A stretch of DNA of 35,462 bases from Crystallibacter permensis (GCF_025960875.1 NZ_JAODLR010000031.1:1-35462), one strand, 5' to 3'. Counted from the first letter of the stretch, positions 7,370 to 15,233 are shown. Numbers and translations: made by a program. The notes: generated by a model from the sequence alone, not told the origin.

Positions 7370-8243
7370 CCTCAAGCCGGCCTCCGTGCTGCGCAACCTG
7401 TTTGTGTCCTCGCGGCCGGTCTCCTGGGTCAACACGGCTTACCCGTTCGCCGCGGCCTACCTGCTCACCGCCCAGACGCTGGAGCTGCCGCTGGTGCTGG
7501 GCACGCTGTTCTTCCTGATCCCGTACAACCTGATGATGTACGGCATCAACGACGTTTTCGATTACGAGTCCGACGTGCTTAATCCGCGCAAGGGCGGGGC
7601 CGAGGGAGCGGTGCTGGATAAGTCCCTGCACCGGATCACGCTGCGTGCGGCCTTGCTGCTGCCGCTGCCGTTCGTGCTGTACCTGCTGGCGGTGGGGACG
7701 TGGCTGTCCGCGCTGGTGCTGGCGCTGAGCCTGTTCGCCGTGGTGGCCTACAGCGCGCCCGGGCTGCGGTTCAAGGAGCGCCCGTTCGTGGACTCGATGA
7801 CCTCCAGCTTCCACTTTGTCAGTCCTGCGCTGTTCGGGCTGGTGCTGGCGAGGGCCGAGTTTACCGGCGGACTCTGGGCGCTGCTGGGCGCGTTCTTCCT
7901 GTGGGGGATGGCGAGCCAGGCTTTCGGCGCTGTGCAGGACATCATCGCGGACCGGCAGGGCGGCGTCGGCTCCGTGGGCACAGTGCTCGGGGCCGCGGCG
8001 ACGGTCAAGTACGCGCTCGCCGCCTACGCGCTGGCCGGCCTGCTGATGCTCTTCACCGGCTGGCCGGGCATGCTCGGGGCGCTGCTGGCCGTGCCGTACC
8101 TGGCCAACATCTGGCCGTTCAGATCGCTGCCGGACAACGACGCCGAACGCAGCAACGCCGGCTGGAAGCGCTTCCTCTGGCTGAACTACGTGACCGGATT
8201 CCTGGTGACCATGCTGCTGCTCTGGTACGCCGCCGCCCGCTGA
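7362..8243 (+). CDS. crtEb: Lycopene elongase (UbiA-type prenyltransferase)
   Basis: This 293-residue UbiA-superfamily enzyme adds two C5 units from DMAPP to lycopene to give the C50 acyclic precursor flavuxanthin. About eight membrane helices are seen. The diphosphate-binding Asp motifs are NDVFDYESD (about residues 60-68, DxxxD type) and DIIADRQGGVGS (about 190-200). The start ATG 7362 overlaps the crtYf stop. It is the last gene of the crt operon. Its final 58 bp are also coding on the opposite strand, for the SDR gene. Confidence 0.93.
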   Translation: MNDLKPASVLRNLFVSSRPVSWVNTAYPFAAAYLLTAQTLELPLVLGTLFFLIPYNLMMYGINDVFDYESDVLNPRKGGAEGAVLDKSLHRITLRAALLLPLPFVLYLLAVGTWLSALVLALSLFAVVAYSAPGLRFKERPFVDSMTSSFHFVSPALFGLVLARAEFTGGLWALLGAFFLWGMASQAFGAVQDIIADRQGGVGSVGTVLGAAATVKYALAAYALAGLLMLFTGWPGMLGALLAVPYLANIWPFRSLPDNDAERSNAGWKRFLWLNYVTGFLVTMLLLWYAAAR

Positions 8244-9688
8244 ATGATCTTGCGCGCCATGGACGGAAAGATCAGCCCGTGGAACGGAAGCACCAGCCAC
8301 CAGTAAAGCTTGCCGGACAGGCCGCGCGGGAAATAGATGGCGCGCTGGAGGTAGGTGGTTCCTGCGCCGTCGGCCAGCGCGGAGAGTTCCAGCCAGGCCT
8401 CGCCCGGCACCCGCATCTCGGCGCGCAGCCGCAGCACCTTGCCCGCGGGCGACTCCTCAATGGCTTCCACCCGCCACCAGTCCACGGCGTCGCCCACCAC
8501 CAGCCGGTCGGCATGCCGCCGTCCACGGTTGTGTCCGGCGCCGCCCACCAATTTGTCCAGCACCCCGCGGATCGCCCAGGCCGCCGGCCAGGAGTACCAG
8601 CCATTGGCCCCACCGATGCCCTCGATCACCCGCCACACGTGCTCCGGCGGCACGTCGGTGCTGCGCGTGCGCTCGTCCACGAAAACCGTCTGCCCGGCCC
8701 ACTCGGGATCGCTGGGCAGCGGGTCCGAGGGCGGGGCCTGCGAGGCGTTGGTCCAGCTGGTCTCCACCTCCCCGCTGGCCATCTTGCCCAGCGCCAGCTG
8801 AACGGCCGAGCGGTAGCCGGTCAGTCCGCCGTCGGGCTTTGGAATGTAGTTGTCGATGTCGTGCTCGGCGGCTACGGCGTCGTGCTGGAGGGATTCCACC
8901 AGCGGCACGGCCATGGAGTGCGGGATCGGCGTGGTCAGCGCCACCCACCAGCCGGCCAGTTTCGGCGCCGGGATGGGCAGCGAATAGACCCGCCGCCGCG
9001 CCAGCCCCGCCTGGTGCGCGTAGCCGTACATGATGCCCGCGTACGTCAGCACCTCGCGCGACCCGATGTCGAAGGTGCGGTTCAGCCCCGCGGGCAGCTG
9101 CGGCGCGTGGACAAGGTAGTGCAGCACGTCGCGGATGGCGATCGGCTCGATCTTCCGCCGCACCCAGCTCGGTGCCGGCATGACGGGCAGGTTCTCCGTG
9201 AGATGGCGGATCATCTCGAAGGACGCGGAGCCGGAACCAATAACGACGCCCGCCTGGAACACCACCGCGGGCACGTCGCCTTCCAGCAGCACACGTCCGA
9301 CGGCGGTGCGCGAGCGCATGTGCCGGGAAAGCTCCACGCCCTCCGGATGCAGCCCGCCCAGGTAAACGATCCGCTCGACCTTGGCGCGCGCAGCCGCCTC
9401 GGCAACCGTCCGGGCCATCTCGAGTTCCTGGCGCTCGAAGCCCTCGCCGGAGCCCATCGAATGGACCAGATAGAAGAAGGTCTGCACGCCGTCGCATGCC
9501 CGCGCCACGGTAGCCGCATCGCCGAGGTCGCCTTCGACGATTTCCACCTGGTCATGCCACGGGACCGCCTTGAGCTTTGCAGGGGAGCGCACCAGCACGC
9601 GGACTTGGTAGCCGGCGTCGAGCAGCCGCGGGACCAGCCGTCCGCCGATATAGCCGGTGGCGCCGGTAACCAGCACGCGTTGTTTCAT
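8186..9688 (-). CDS. SDR-family oxidoreductase with C-terminal DUF2867
   Basis: A 500-residue protein. Residues 1 to about 290 form an atypical SDR (NmrA/epimerase-like) domain with VLVTGATGYIGGRL and the NAD(P) loop GATGYIG at 9-15. Residues about 330-490 are a DUF2867-type domain (SWTN..., VWRVIEGIGGANGWYSWPAAWAIRGVLDKLVGG, YFPRGLSGKLYWWLVLPFH). This two-domain architecture is common in actinobacteria; its substrate is unknown. ATG 9688 is chosen because it has AAGGAG upstream and overlaps the glycosyltransferase stop (ATGA). It is the third gene of the photolyase operon. The 3' end overlaps crtEb by 58 bp in antisense, so there is no room for a terminator between the two operons. Confidence 0.88.
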   Translation of the reverse strand: MKQRVLVTGATGYIGGRLVPRLLDAGYQVRVLVRSPAKLKAVPWHDQVEIVEGDLGDAATVARACDGVQTFFYLVHSMGSGEGFERQELEMARTVAEAAARAKVERIVYLGGLHPEGVELSRHMRSRTAVGRVLLEGDVPAVVFQAGVVIGSGSASFEMIRHLTENLPVMPAPSWVRRKIEPIAIRDVLHYLVHAPQLPAGLNRTFDIGSREVLTYAGIMYGYAHQAGLARRRVYSLPIPAPKLAGWWVALTTPIPHSMAVPLVESLQHDAVAAEHDIDNYIPKPDGGLTGYRSAVQLALGKMASGEVETSWTNASQAPPSDPLPSDPEWAGQTVFVDERTRSTDVPPEHVWRVIEGIGGANGWYSWPAAWAIRGVLDKLVGGAGHNRGRRHADRLVVGDAVDWWRVEAIEESPAGKVLRLRAEMRVPGEAWLELSALADGAGTTYLQRAIYFPRGLSGKLYWWLVLPFHGLIFPSMARKIIQRAAAYQSSSMVTRNPVT

Positions 9689-10431
9689 GCGGAGCGTCTC
9701 CTTCGTGTTGCGGTCAGCCGTGCCCGCCAACGCTGAGCCGGCGGTTGATTTGCCCAGTGTACGGACAGGGTATACAGCGCCCGCCGAAACCGCAGCCTGA
9801 GGCTGGAAGCGCTGGCGATGGCCCGCGGGGACATCCCGGACGTCAGCTGCCGGTCAAAGCGGATCCTTCGCAGCGGCCCAAGGTGGAAGCTCAGGCACAG
9901 ATCGTCGTGGAGCTCACGGTCCTGCCGGTGGACCTGGTCCCTGATTTCCAGCCAGCACTGCCTGCGCAACGCCATGTTGGAACCGAACAGCGGCCAATGG
10001 CCCAGTGCCGCACCGGTGGCCAGGTAGTAGGAGCGCAGATAAAGAAAGGAGAGTACGACGGCGGCGGGGCGGGGGAGCGCGAAGGTTCCGTTTCCGGTCA
10101 GCGCGGCCAATTCAGGCTCATCGGCGAACGCCGCCTCAATGCGCCGGAGCCAGTCCGCCGGGAGGACCGAGTCGGCATCGCACCGGGCGATGATGTCACC
10201 GGTGGCCGCATCGTAGCCGGCCGACGCTGCTGCCGGGATGCCCGGTGTCGGCTCCACGATGACCCGGGCGCCGAAACGCGCGGCGACCTGGGCGCTGTTG
10301 TCGGTGCAGCCGTTGTCGACCACGATGACCTCGTCCGGCGGGTCCAGTTGGCCGGCAAGGGAACGCAGGCACGCCTCAAGCGGCCCGGCGTCATTGAGGC
10401 AGGGGATCACTACCGAGACACTGGAGCCCAT
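9685..10431 (-). CDS. Family 2 glycosyltransferase
   Basis: A 248-residue GT-A-fold enzyme: SVSVVIPCLNDAGPLEACLRSL at the N-terminus, VIVVDNGCTDNSAQVA, then RCDADSVLPADWL carrying the DxD metal motif (about residues 80-95), and an acceptor region with FGSNMALRR and HDDLCLSFHL. No clear membrane anchor is seen apart from a hydrophobic stretch AAVVLSFLYLRSYYLATGAAL. The ATG overlaps the photolyase stop (ATGA) and its own stop overlaps the SDR start. Because it borders a C50 carotenoid cluster, it could glucosylate a carotenoid end group, the role given to CrtX in Micrococcus luteus. This is only inference; cell-envelope sugars are equally possible. Confidence 0.88.
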   Translation of the reverse strand: MGSSVSVVIPCLNDAGPLEACLRSLAGQLDPPDEVIVVDNGCTDNSAQVAARFGARVIVEPTPGIPAAASAGYDAATGDIIARCDADSVLPADWLRRIEAAFADEPELAALTGNGTFALPRPAAVVLSFLYLRSYYLATGAALGHWPLFGSNMALRRQCWLEIRDQVHRQDRELHDDLCLSFHLGPLRRIRFDRQLTSGMSPRAIASASSLRLRFRRALYTLSVHWANQPPAQRWRARLTATRRRRSA

Positions 10432-11903
10432 CAGCCGGCCTTGTCCCGGCGCAGGGCCTGGTATGCCTCGAGCGCCGCCTGCCGGGATTCCTTCACGTCC
10501 ACGATCGGCTCCGGGTAGTCCGGGCCGGCGTATTCCGGCACCCAGCGGGCGACGTAGCGGGCGTCCGGATCGAACTTGGCCTGCTGGGTCAGTGGGTTGA
10601 AAATCCGGAAGAACGGTGCCGCGTCCGCGCCCGAGCCAGCCACCCACTGCCAGCTGGCCGGGTTGTTCGCCGGGTCGGCGTCCACCAGTGTGTCCCAGAA
10701 CCACTGCTCGCCGACCCGCCAGTCGATGCCCAGGTTCTTAACGAGGAAGCTGGCCGAGACCATCCGGACCCGGTTGTGCATCCAGCCGGTGGTCCACAGC
10801 TCGCGCTGGCCGGCGTCCACGAGCGGCACCCCGGTCCTACCGCGCTGCCAGGCGCGGACCCGTGCGGCGGGTGAGGCACCGCCGTCGTTGTTCCGGGCTC
10901 CAGGCGAGGCTCCGCCGTCTTTATTCAAGGCGGCAGGCGAGGCTCCGCCGCCGTCGTTGTTCCGCTTGCGCTGCCCGGGCCGCTGCCAGGGGAAGGCGTC
11001 GAATTCCGGACGCAGGTTCCGCTCCGCCAGCAGCGGCTGGTGGTAGAGCTGGTGCCAGCAGAACTCCCGCCAGCCCAGCTCACCGAGGTAGGTGCGGACG
11101 GCCTCGCCGTTGGTTGCGGTGCGGCGGGCGGCGACCGCGTGCCAAATCTGGAACGGGCTGAGGTGGCCCCAGCGCAGGTAGGGGGAGAGCCGGCTGGTGC
11201 CGTGGGCAGCGGGGCGGTCGCGGCCCTGCGGGTAGGCCGCCAGCGCTTCGTCGATGAACTCCTCCAGCAGTTCGTGTCCCGTCGCCGCTCCCGGGGTCCA
11301 GGTTTCGCGCAGGCCGTCCGCCCAGTCGGGCCGCCGGGGCAGCAGCTCCCAGCTGTCGAGGTCCTCGGACTCCGGCAGGCGACCGCGGAAGCGCTGCCCC
11401 GGATCCGGCGCACAGAGCGGCTTGCGGAAGTCCAGCTCGGCAACCGTCTTCCAGAACGGCGTGAACACCTTGTATGGGTTGCCTTGGCCGGTGCGGATCT
11501 GCCACGGCTCGTGCAGCAGCGAGGCTTGGAAGCTCTCCGCGTGGAGGCCTGCCTCAACGGACTCCTCCTTGATCTCCGCGTCGACCTGGCGCTCGGGGCC
11601 GCCGTAGCGCCGGTTCCAGTAGACGGCTCCGGCGTCCAGTGCCTCCGCGACTTCGCCGACGATCCCGGCAGCCGGTCCCCGGCGCAGCAGCAGGGGAATG
11701 CCGAGCCCGTCCAGCTCGCGGCATAGGTCTTCCAGCGCGTGGTGCAGCCACCAGCGAGCCGCGCCGCCGAGCGGGCGGATGCCTGGGCTCTCCTCGTCCA
11801 GCACATACAGCGCCACCGCCGGCGCGTCCGCCACGGCAGCCAGCAGTGCCGGATTGTCCCGAACGCGCAGATCGTCGCGGAACCAGACCAACGACGTCGT
11901 CAT
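10431..11903 (-). CDS. phr: Deoxyribodipyrimidine photolyase
   Basis: A 490-residue CPD photolyase of the cryptochrome/photolyase family that uses FADH- and blue light to split pyrimidine dimers. It has the antenna alpha/beta domain (LVWFRDDLRVRDNPALLAAV) and the FAD domain (LGELGWREF, RTGVPLVDAGQRELWTTGWMHNRVRM, NNPASWQWVAGSGADAAPFFRIFNP). MHNR and the Met four residues later match active-site positions of CPD photolyases. VDAGQ has Gln where Met is usual. Between FDAFPWQ and RAWQRGRTG there is an in-frame insert of about 40 residues made of three NNDGGASPAAR-like repeats, absent from typical photolyases. It is the first gene of a three-gene operon and divergent from the TspO-like gene. Confidence 0.95.
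   Translation of the reverse strand: MTTSLVWFRDDLRVRDNPALLAAVADAPAVALYVLDEESPGIRPLGGAARWWLHHALEDLCRELDGLGIPLLLRRGPAAGIVGEVAEALDAGAVYWNRRYGGPERQVDAEIKEESVEAGLHAESFQASLLHEPWQIRTGQGNPYKVFTPFWKTVAELDFRKPLCAPDPGQRFRGRLPESEDLDSWELLPRRPDWADGLRETWTPGAATGHELLEEFIDEALAAYPQGRDRPAAHGTSRLSPYLRWGHLSPFQIWHAVAARRTATNGEAVRTYLGELGWREFCWHQLYHQPLLAERNLRPEFDAFPWQRPGQRKRNNDGGGASPAALNKDGGASPGARNNDGGASPAARVRAWQRGRTGVPLVDAGQRELWTTGWMHNRVRMVSASFLVKNLGIDWRVGEQWFWDTLVDADPANNPASWQWVAGSGADAAPFFRIFNPLTQQAKFDPDARYVARWVPEYAGPDYPEPIVDVKESRQAALEAYQALRRDKAG
10868..10966 (-). repeat. Three 33-bp tandem repeats inside phr
   Basis: Read on the minus strand, the unit contains AACAACGACGGCGGAGCC followed by TCGCCTGCCGC. The GAGGC core recurs at 33-bp intervals (10874, 10907, 10940). 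Each unit is 11 codons, so the reading frame is kept and the peptide is NNDGGASPAAR-like. One unit has an extra Gly codon. AACGACGGCGG also occurs in non-coding DNA of this window, near 14452 and 15384. Confidence 0.85.
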
Positions 11904-12037
11904 GGAAAGTCCCTTCCGGAGACCCGTCCCGGCAGAGCCGCGGGACGGGAAGAACAGTGCACTTATCTCTCGATCATCGAAATTGTTATGATCGAGTCAA
12001 GCACACGGGGGAGTAAGCTGCCAAGCGAGGAGAAGCC
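11904..12037. promoter_or_regulatory. phr/TspO divergent promoter with perfect inverted repeat
   Basis: CTCGATCAT (11969-11977) and ATGATCGAG (11988-11996) are a perfect 9-bp inverted repeat with a 10-nt spacer. On the minus strand TTGACT (12000-11995), a 16-bp spacer and GATGAT (11978-11973) form a good promoter for phr. On the plus strand TATGAT (11987-11992) is a -10 candidate for the TspO-like gene. Both promoters are embedded in the repeat, so one dimeric regulator could control both. The half-site CTCGATYA also occurs in the idi/crtE promoter. Confidence 0.6.
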
Positions 12038-12844
12038 ATGGAAACGACAACACGGGGCCAAGCAGGTCCGGCCATTCCGGTGCTGGTACTGATCAGCGGG
12101 ATTGTCGCGATCATCGGCGCCTTTCTGGGCAGCGGCGCGATTGTCGGCACGCCCATTCAGGACGCCGCCGGAGGGTGGCTCTCGGCCGATTCCACGCCGT
12201 TGGCGCCGGCTTCCCCGGCCTTCCGGATCTGGTCCGTGATCTATCTGGGCCTGTTCGCCTATTCCATCTGGCAACTGCTGCCGGCCCAGCGCCGCTCAGA
12301 CCGCCACCGCGTGCTGCGACCATGGGCCGCCGCCGCGATGCTGCTGAATGCGGCGTGGATCTGGGTGGTGCAGGCCGGATGGCTGGCGGCGAGCCTGTTG
12401 GTGATCGTGGTCCTGCTGGCGGTCCTGATCCGCATTCTGTTCATCCTGATGCGCAGCAGGGCGGAGAATGCTGCGGACACAATCATTACCGACGGCACCT
12501 TTGGCCTCTATCTGGGCTGGGTCACCGTCGCGACGATAGCGAACACTTCGGCGGTGCTCGGCGCGGCTGGCTTCTCCGGCTTCGGTCTGTCCGTACCTTT
12601 GCTGGCTTCCGTTGTCCTCGCGGTAGCTGCGGTTATCGGTATCGCGCAGGCTTGGCGGACCGGCGGCAGGATTGCCCCGGCACTTGCCCTCGCCTGGGGC
12701 CTGGCCTGGATCGCCGTCGGCAGGGTGGACGGGGGATTGGAATCCACCGGCACGGCCATCGCCGCCGCGATCTGCTCGGCCGCAGTACTGCTGGCCGCCG
12801 TCGTGCTTTGGCTAAAGTTCCGGCGCGCGGAGCGAACGGCCTGA
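12038..12844 (+). CDS. TspO/MBR-like tryptophan-rich membrane protein
   Basis: A 268-residue integral membrane protein with about seven hydrophobic helices. RIWSVIYLGLFAYSIWQLLPAQR and LLNAAWIWVVQAGWL resemble the WxxIYxxL and NxxW patterns of TspO/MBR proteins, which bind tetrapyrroles. Canonical TspO has five helices and about 160 residues; this long form is usual for actinobacterial members annotated as tryptophan-rich sensory proteins. An AGCGAGGAGAAGCC ribosome binding site precedes the ATG. In Rhodobacter the TspO gene lies in the carotenoid cluster (formerly crtK) and affects pigment gene expression. Here it sits beside the crt locus and is divergent from photolyase, so a light or redox role is plausible but unproven. 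Confidence 0.75.
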   Translation: METTTRGQAGPAIPVLVLISGIVAIIGAFLGSGAIVGTPIQDAAGGWLSADSTPLAPASPAFRIWSVIYLGLFAYSIWQLLPAQRRSDRHRVLRPWAAAAMLLNAAWIWVVQAGWLAASLLVIVVLLAVLIRILFILMRSRAENAADTIITDGTFGLYLGWVTVATIANTSAVLGAAGFSGFGLSVPLLASVVLAVAAVIGIAQAWRTGGRIAPALALAWGLAWIAVGRVDGGLESTGTAIAAAICSAAVLLAAVVLWLKFRRAERTA

Positions 12845-12890
12845 GAATCCGCCAGCATTCCGACGGGGAGGACTAGTCCGGTAGGCCAGT

Positions 12891-13052
12891 TCAGACGCCC
12901 GGATCCTTGGCGGCCTCAGTGTCCTGGATGCGGCGGGAAACGGATTCCAGCTCTTCGCTCAGCGCGGCAAGCTGTTGGGTGGAATTCTCGACGGCGAGCC
13001 GGCGCACCAGTTCTTCCTGGCGGGAGCGGAGGTGGGCAATTGAATCGGTCAT
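12891..13052 (-). CDS. Small coiled-coil protein, function unknown
   Basis: A protein of 53 residues if it starts at ATG 13052 (MTDSIAHLRSRQEELVRRLAVENS...). Almost the whole length is a charged amphipathic helix with heptad-like Leu/Val spacing, so it probably forms a coiled coil. The Shine-Dalgarno (GGGGAG) is unusually close to the ATG. GTG 13079 or TTG 13082 would add about ten residues. No family is recognised. It stands between the TspO-like gene and the antiporter, convergent with the former and divergent from the latter. Confidence 0.55.
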   Translation of the reverse strand: MTDSIAHLRSRQEELVRRLAVENSTQQLAALSEELESVSRRIQDTEAAKDPGV

Positions 13053-13143
13053 CTCCCCAGTATGGCTGACCGCCCACACCAAGCGCTAAGCTTGCTGACT
13101 AGTTCCGGACAGTTGGCCGGGCGAGGCAGAAAGAAGCCCAACC

Positions 13144-14445
13144 GTGTTCGAAGCCCCCAGCATTCTGTTCTTCGAGGCAGGCCTCGCGGTCTTCGCCGCG
13201 GCGATCCTGCCCAAACTCCTGCGCAACATGCCGCTCTCCATGCCGATGGTCTTCCTCGGTGCCGGCATTCTCGCTTTCACCGTGCTCCGGAACCTGCCGG
13301 ACCCGGACCCGGTCAAGTACGCCGAGTTCACCACGCATCTGACCGAAATCTGCGTCATCATCTCGCTCATGGGAGCCGGGCTGGCGCTGGACCGGCCGTT
13401 CCGCTGGCGGGAATGGTCCACTACGTGGCGCATGCTCGGGATCGTCATGCCGCTGTGCATCCTGGTGATGACGCTGCTGGGACTCTGGGTGCTGGGCCTC
13501 GGGCTGGCCGGGGCCATCCTTATTGCGGCTGCGCTCGCGCCCACCGATCCGGTGCTGGCCTCCGAGGTGCAGGTGGGGGAGCCTGCCGATGCCGAAACGG
13601 ACGCCAACGAGGATGAGGTCCGCTTCGGCCTGACCTCGGAAGCGGGCCTCAATGACGGGCTCGCCTTCCCCTTCGTCTATCTGGCCATCGTGATGAGCCT
13701 GGTCGGAACGGCTCCGGAAGCCTGGTTCCCGCAATGGTTCGCCGTCGACGTCGTGTGGCGGATCGGCGTCGGCGTGCTGCTCGGGTTCGGCACGGGCAAA
13801 CTCCTGAGCCGGATCTTCTTCGCGGCCCGGTACAAGAGCCTGCGGCTGTCGGATCATTCCGAGGGTTTCGTGGCGCTGGCTGCCACCTTCCTGGCTTACG
13901 GCGTGGCCGAGATGGTGGAGGGCTACGGCTTCATCGCGGTGTTCGTCTGCGCCGTCACCATCCGTTCTGCCGAGCACACCCACGGGTACCACAAGGTGCT
14001 GCACAGCTACGTGGAACAGCTCGAACGGTTGATGACGGTGGTCATCCTGGTGCTCCTCGGCGGCGCCATCGCCCGCGGCCTGCTGGCAGGAATCGGCTGG
14101 ATCGAGGTGCTGGTGGCGCTCGCGTTCCTGCTGCTGGTCCGTCCGCTGGCCGGGTGGCTGGGGCTGATCGGCGGCAGGCCCGGGCCGCGCGAACGCCTTG
14201 CCATCGCCTACTTCGGAATCCGCGGGATCGGCTCCCTCTACTACCTTGGGTATGCCCTCAGTCATGGCGAGTTCGACGCCGAAGCGCGCGAGCTGTGGGC
14301 CGTCGTCGGGCTGGTGGTGGCGATGTCCATCGTCCTGCACGGCGCCACCACCGCGCCCCTGATGAACCGGCTGGATGCCCTGCGAAAGAAGGAAGCCCTC
14401 CGGCAGTTCGGCGATGAAAACCAAGCCCCCAACACCACGGTGTGA
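13144..14445 (+). CDS. CPA1-type Na+/H+ (cation/proton) antiporter
   Basis: A 433-residue membrane protein with 11-13 predicted helices. The hallmark is LIAAALAPTDPVLASEVQVG (about residues 123-142) followed by RFGLTSEAGLNDGLAFPFVYLAI, with the ND pair of CPA1 exchangers (NhaP/NhaK group) that bind the transported cation. The start is a GTG behind a weak purine-rich AGAAAG site. The role is Na+ or K+ export in exchange for protons at the cytoplasmic membrane, giving pH and salt tolerance. It appears to be transcribed alone. The 210 bp after it contain only direct repeats of CGCCTCGCGTC type. Confidence 0.9.
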   Translation: MFEAPSILFFEAGLAVFAAAILPKLLRNMPLSMPMVFLGAGILAFTVLRNLPDPDPVKYAEFTTHLTEICVIISLMGAGLALDRPFRWREWSTTWRMLGIVMPLCILVMTLLGLWVLGLGLAGAILIAAALAPTDPVLASEVQVGEPADAETDANEDEVRFGLTSEAGLNDGLAFPFVYLAIVMSLVGTAPEAWFPQWFAVDVVWRIGVGVLLGFGTGKLLSRIFFAARYKSLRLSDHSEGFVALAATFLAYGVAEMVEGYGFIAVFVCAVTIRSAEHTHGYHKVLHSYVEQLERLMTVVILVLLGGAIARGLLAGIGWIEVLVALAFLLLVRPLAGWLGLIGGRPGPRERLAIAYFGIRGIGSLYYLGYALSHGEFDAEARELWAVVGLVVAMSIVLHGATTAPLMNRLDALRKKEALRQFGDENQAPNTTV

Positions 14446-14655
14446 CAAATAACGACGGCGGCAATCACCTTGCGCGCTCGCGTCGCCTCGCGTCATTCTC
14501 GCGCCGCCTCGCGTCTCCTCAACCCCGGAATACTAAGCATGCTGAATTTCGCGCTGAGCTAAGTCAACCGTATTCCGTGGACGGCCAGCGCCGTGGTGGC
14601 TAGGTTGGAGGAAGTGGCGTGCCGATACGCGGCGCACCGAGTAAGGAGGTTTTTG
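14446..14655. other. Intergenic region with short direct repeats
   Basis: The segment 14467-14520 contains several copies of GCCTCGCGTC-like words (CGCGTCGCCTCGCGTC, CGCCGCCTCGCGTCTCC). It also carries TAACGACGGCGGCAA at 14452, which matches the repeat core found in the photolyase insert. The right part holds the Dps promoter region and a strong AAGGAGG ribosome binding site at 14643-14649. No gene is visible. Confidence 0.5.
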
Positions 14656-15231
14656 ATGGCTGCAAAGGACCGATCGAAGGCAGGCTTTACCGTACCGGGA
14701 CTCCAGCTCGAGGATGGCTACAAGGTGGGCGAAACGCTGCAGATGCGGCTGCACGCCCTGAACGACCTGCAGCTGACCCTCAAGCACGCACACTGGAATG
14801 TGGTGGGCCGCGATTTCATCGGTGTCCACGAGATGCTGGACCCGCAGATCGAGCAGGTCCGCGCCATGATCGACGCGGTTGCCGAACGCATGGCCACCCT
14901 GGGTGTTTCGCCCAACGGCCTGCCCGGCGCCCTGGTCAACGCCCGTAGCTGGGACGACTACTCCATCAACCGCGCCGGAACCACCGAGCATCTGGCCGCG
15001 CTGAACGTCGTCTACAACGGCGTGGTGGAGGATCACCGCAAGGCCATTGAAACGGTAGGCGAGCTCGATCCCATCACGGAGGACATGCTGATCGGCCAGA
15101 CGGCGGAGCTTGAACTCTTCCAGTGGTTCATGCGCGCCCACCTCGAGAACGCCGGCGGCGAACTCTCCACCGCGGGCACCAAGACGGAGAAGGACGCGGC
15201 AGCGAAGAGCAAGGGCTCCAAGTCCAAGTAA
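14656..15231 (+). CDS. dps: Dps-family DNA-binding ferritin-like protein
   Basis: A 191-residue Dps/starvation-inducible ferritin-like protein. It forms a dodecameric shell that stores iron by oxidising Fe(II) with hydrogen peroxide and protects DNA. The dimer-interface ferroxidase site is visible: LKHAHWNVVGRDFIGVHEMLD (about residues 42-62) carries the conserved His, Asp and Glu ligands. The four-helix core runs to about residue 165, with FQWFMRAHLEN at its end. The C-terminal tail is Lys/Ser/Ala-rich (TKTEKDAAAKSKGSKSK), suited to DNA binding as in mycobacterial Dps. ATG 14656 is chosen for the AAGGAGG ribosome binding site. The gene is monocistronic and ends at the hairpin at 15300. Confidence 0.95.
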   Translation: MAAKDRSKAGFTVPGLQLEDGYKVGETLQMRLHALNDLQLTLKHAHWNVVGRDFIGVHEMLDPQIEQVRAMIDAVAERMATLGVSPNGLPGALVNARSWDDYSINRAGTTEHLAALNVVYNGVVEDHRKAIETVGELDPITEDMLIGQTAELELFQWFMRAHLENAGGELSTAGTKTEKDAAAKSKGSKSK

Positions 15232-15233
15232 CG

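Noticed and set aside
7227-8300. A 357-codon minus-strand frame opposite crtYf and crtEb.
   Set aside because: The sequence is Gln/Arg/His-rich low complexity typical of antisense to membrane-protein genes, with no start context.
7700-9736. A 678-codon open frame on the plus strand across crtEb and the SDR gene.
   Set aside because: It begins inside crtEb out of frame and then reads the antisense of the SDR gene. Its sequence is Arg/His/Gly/Pro-rich without family motifs, so it is a composition artefact.
14467-14520. Short GCCTCGCGTC repeats as a possible CRISPR array.
   Set aside because: The copies are about 10 bp, unevenly spaced and lack unique spacers of constant length, and no cas gene is present in the window.
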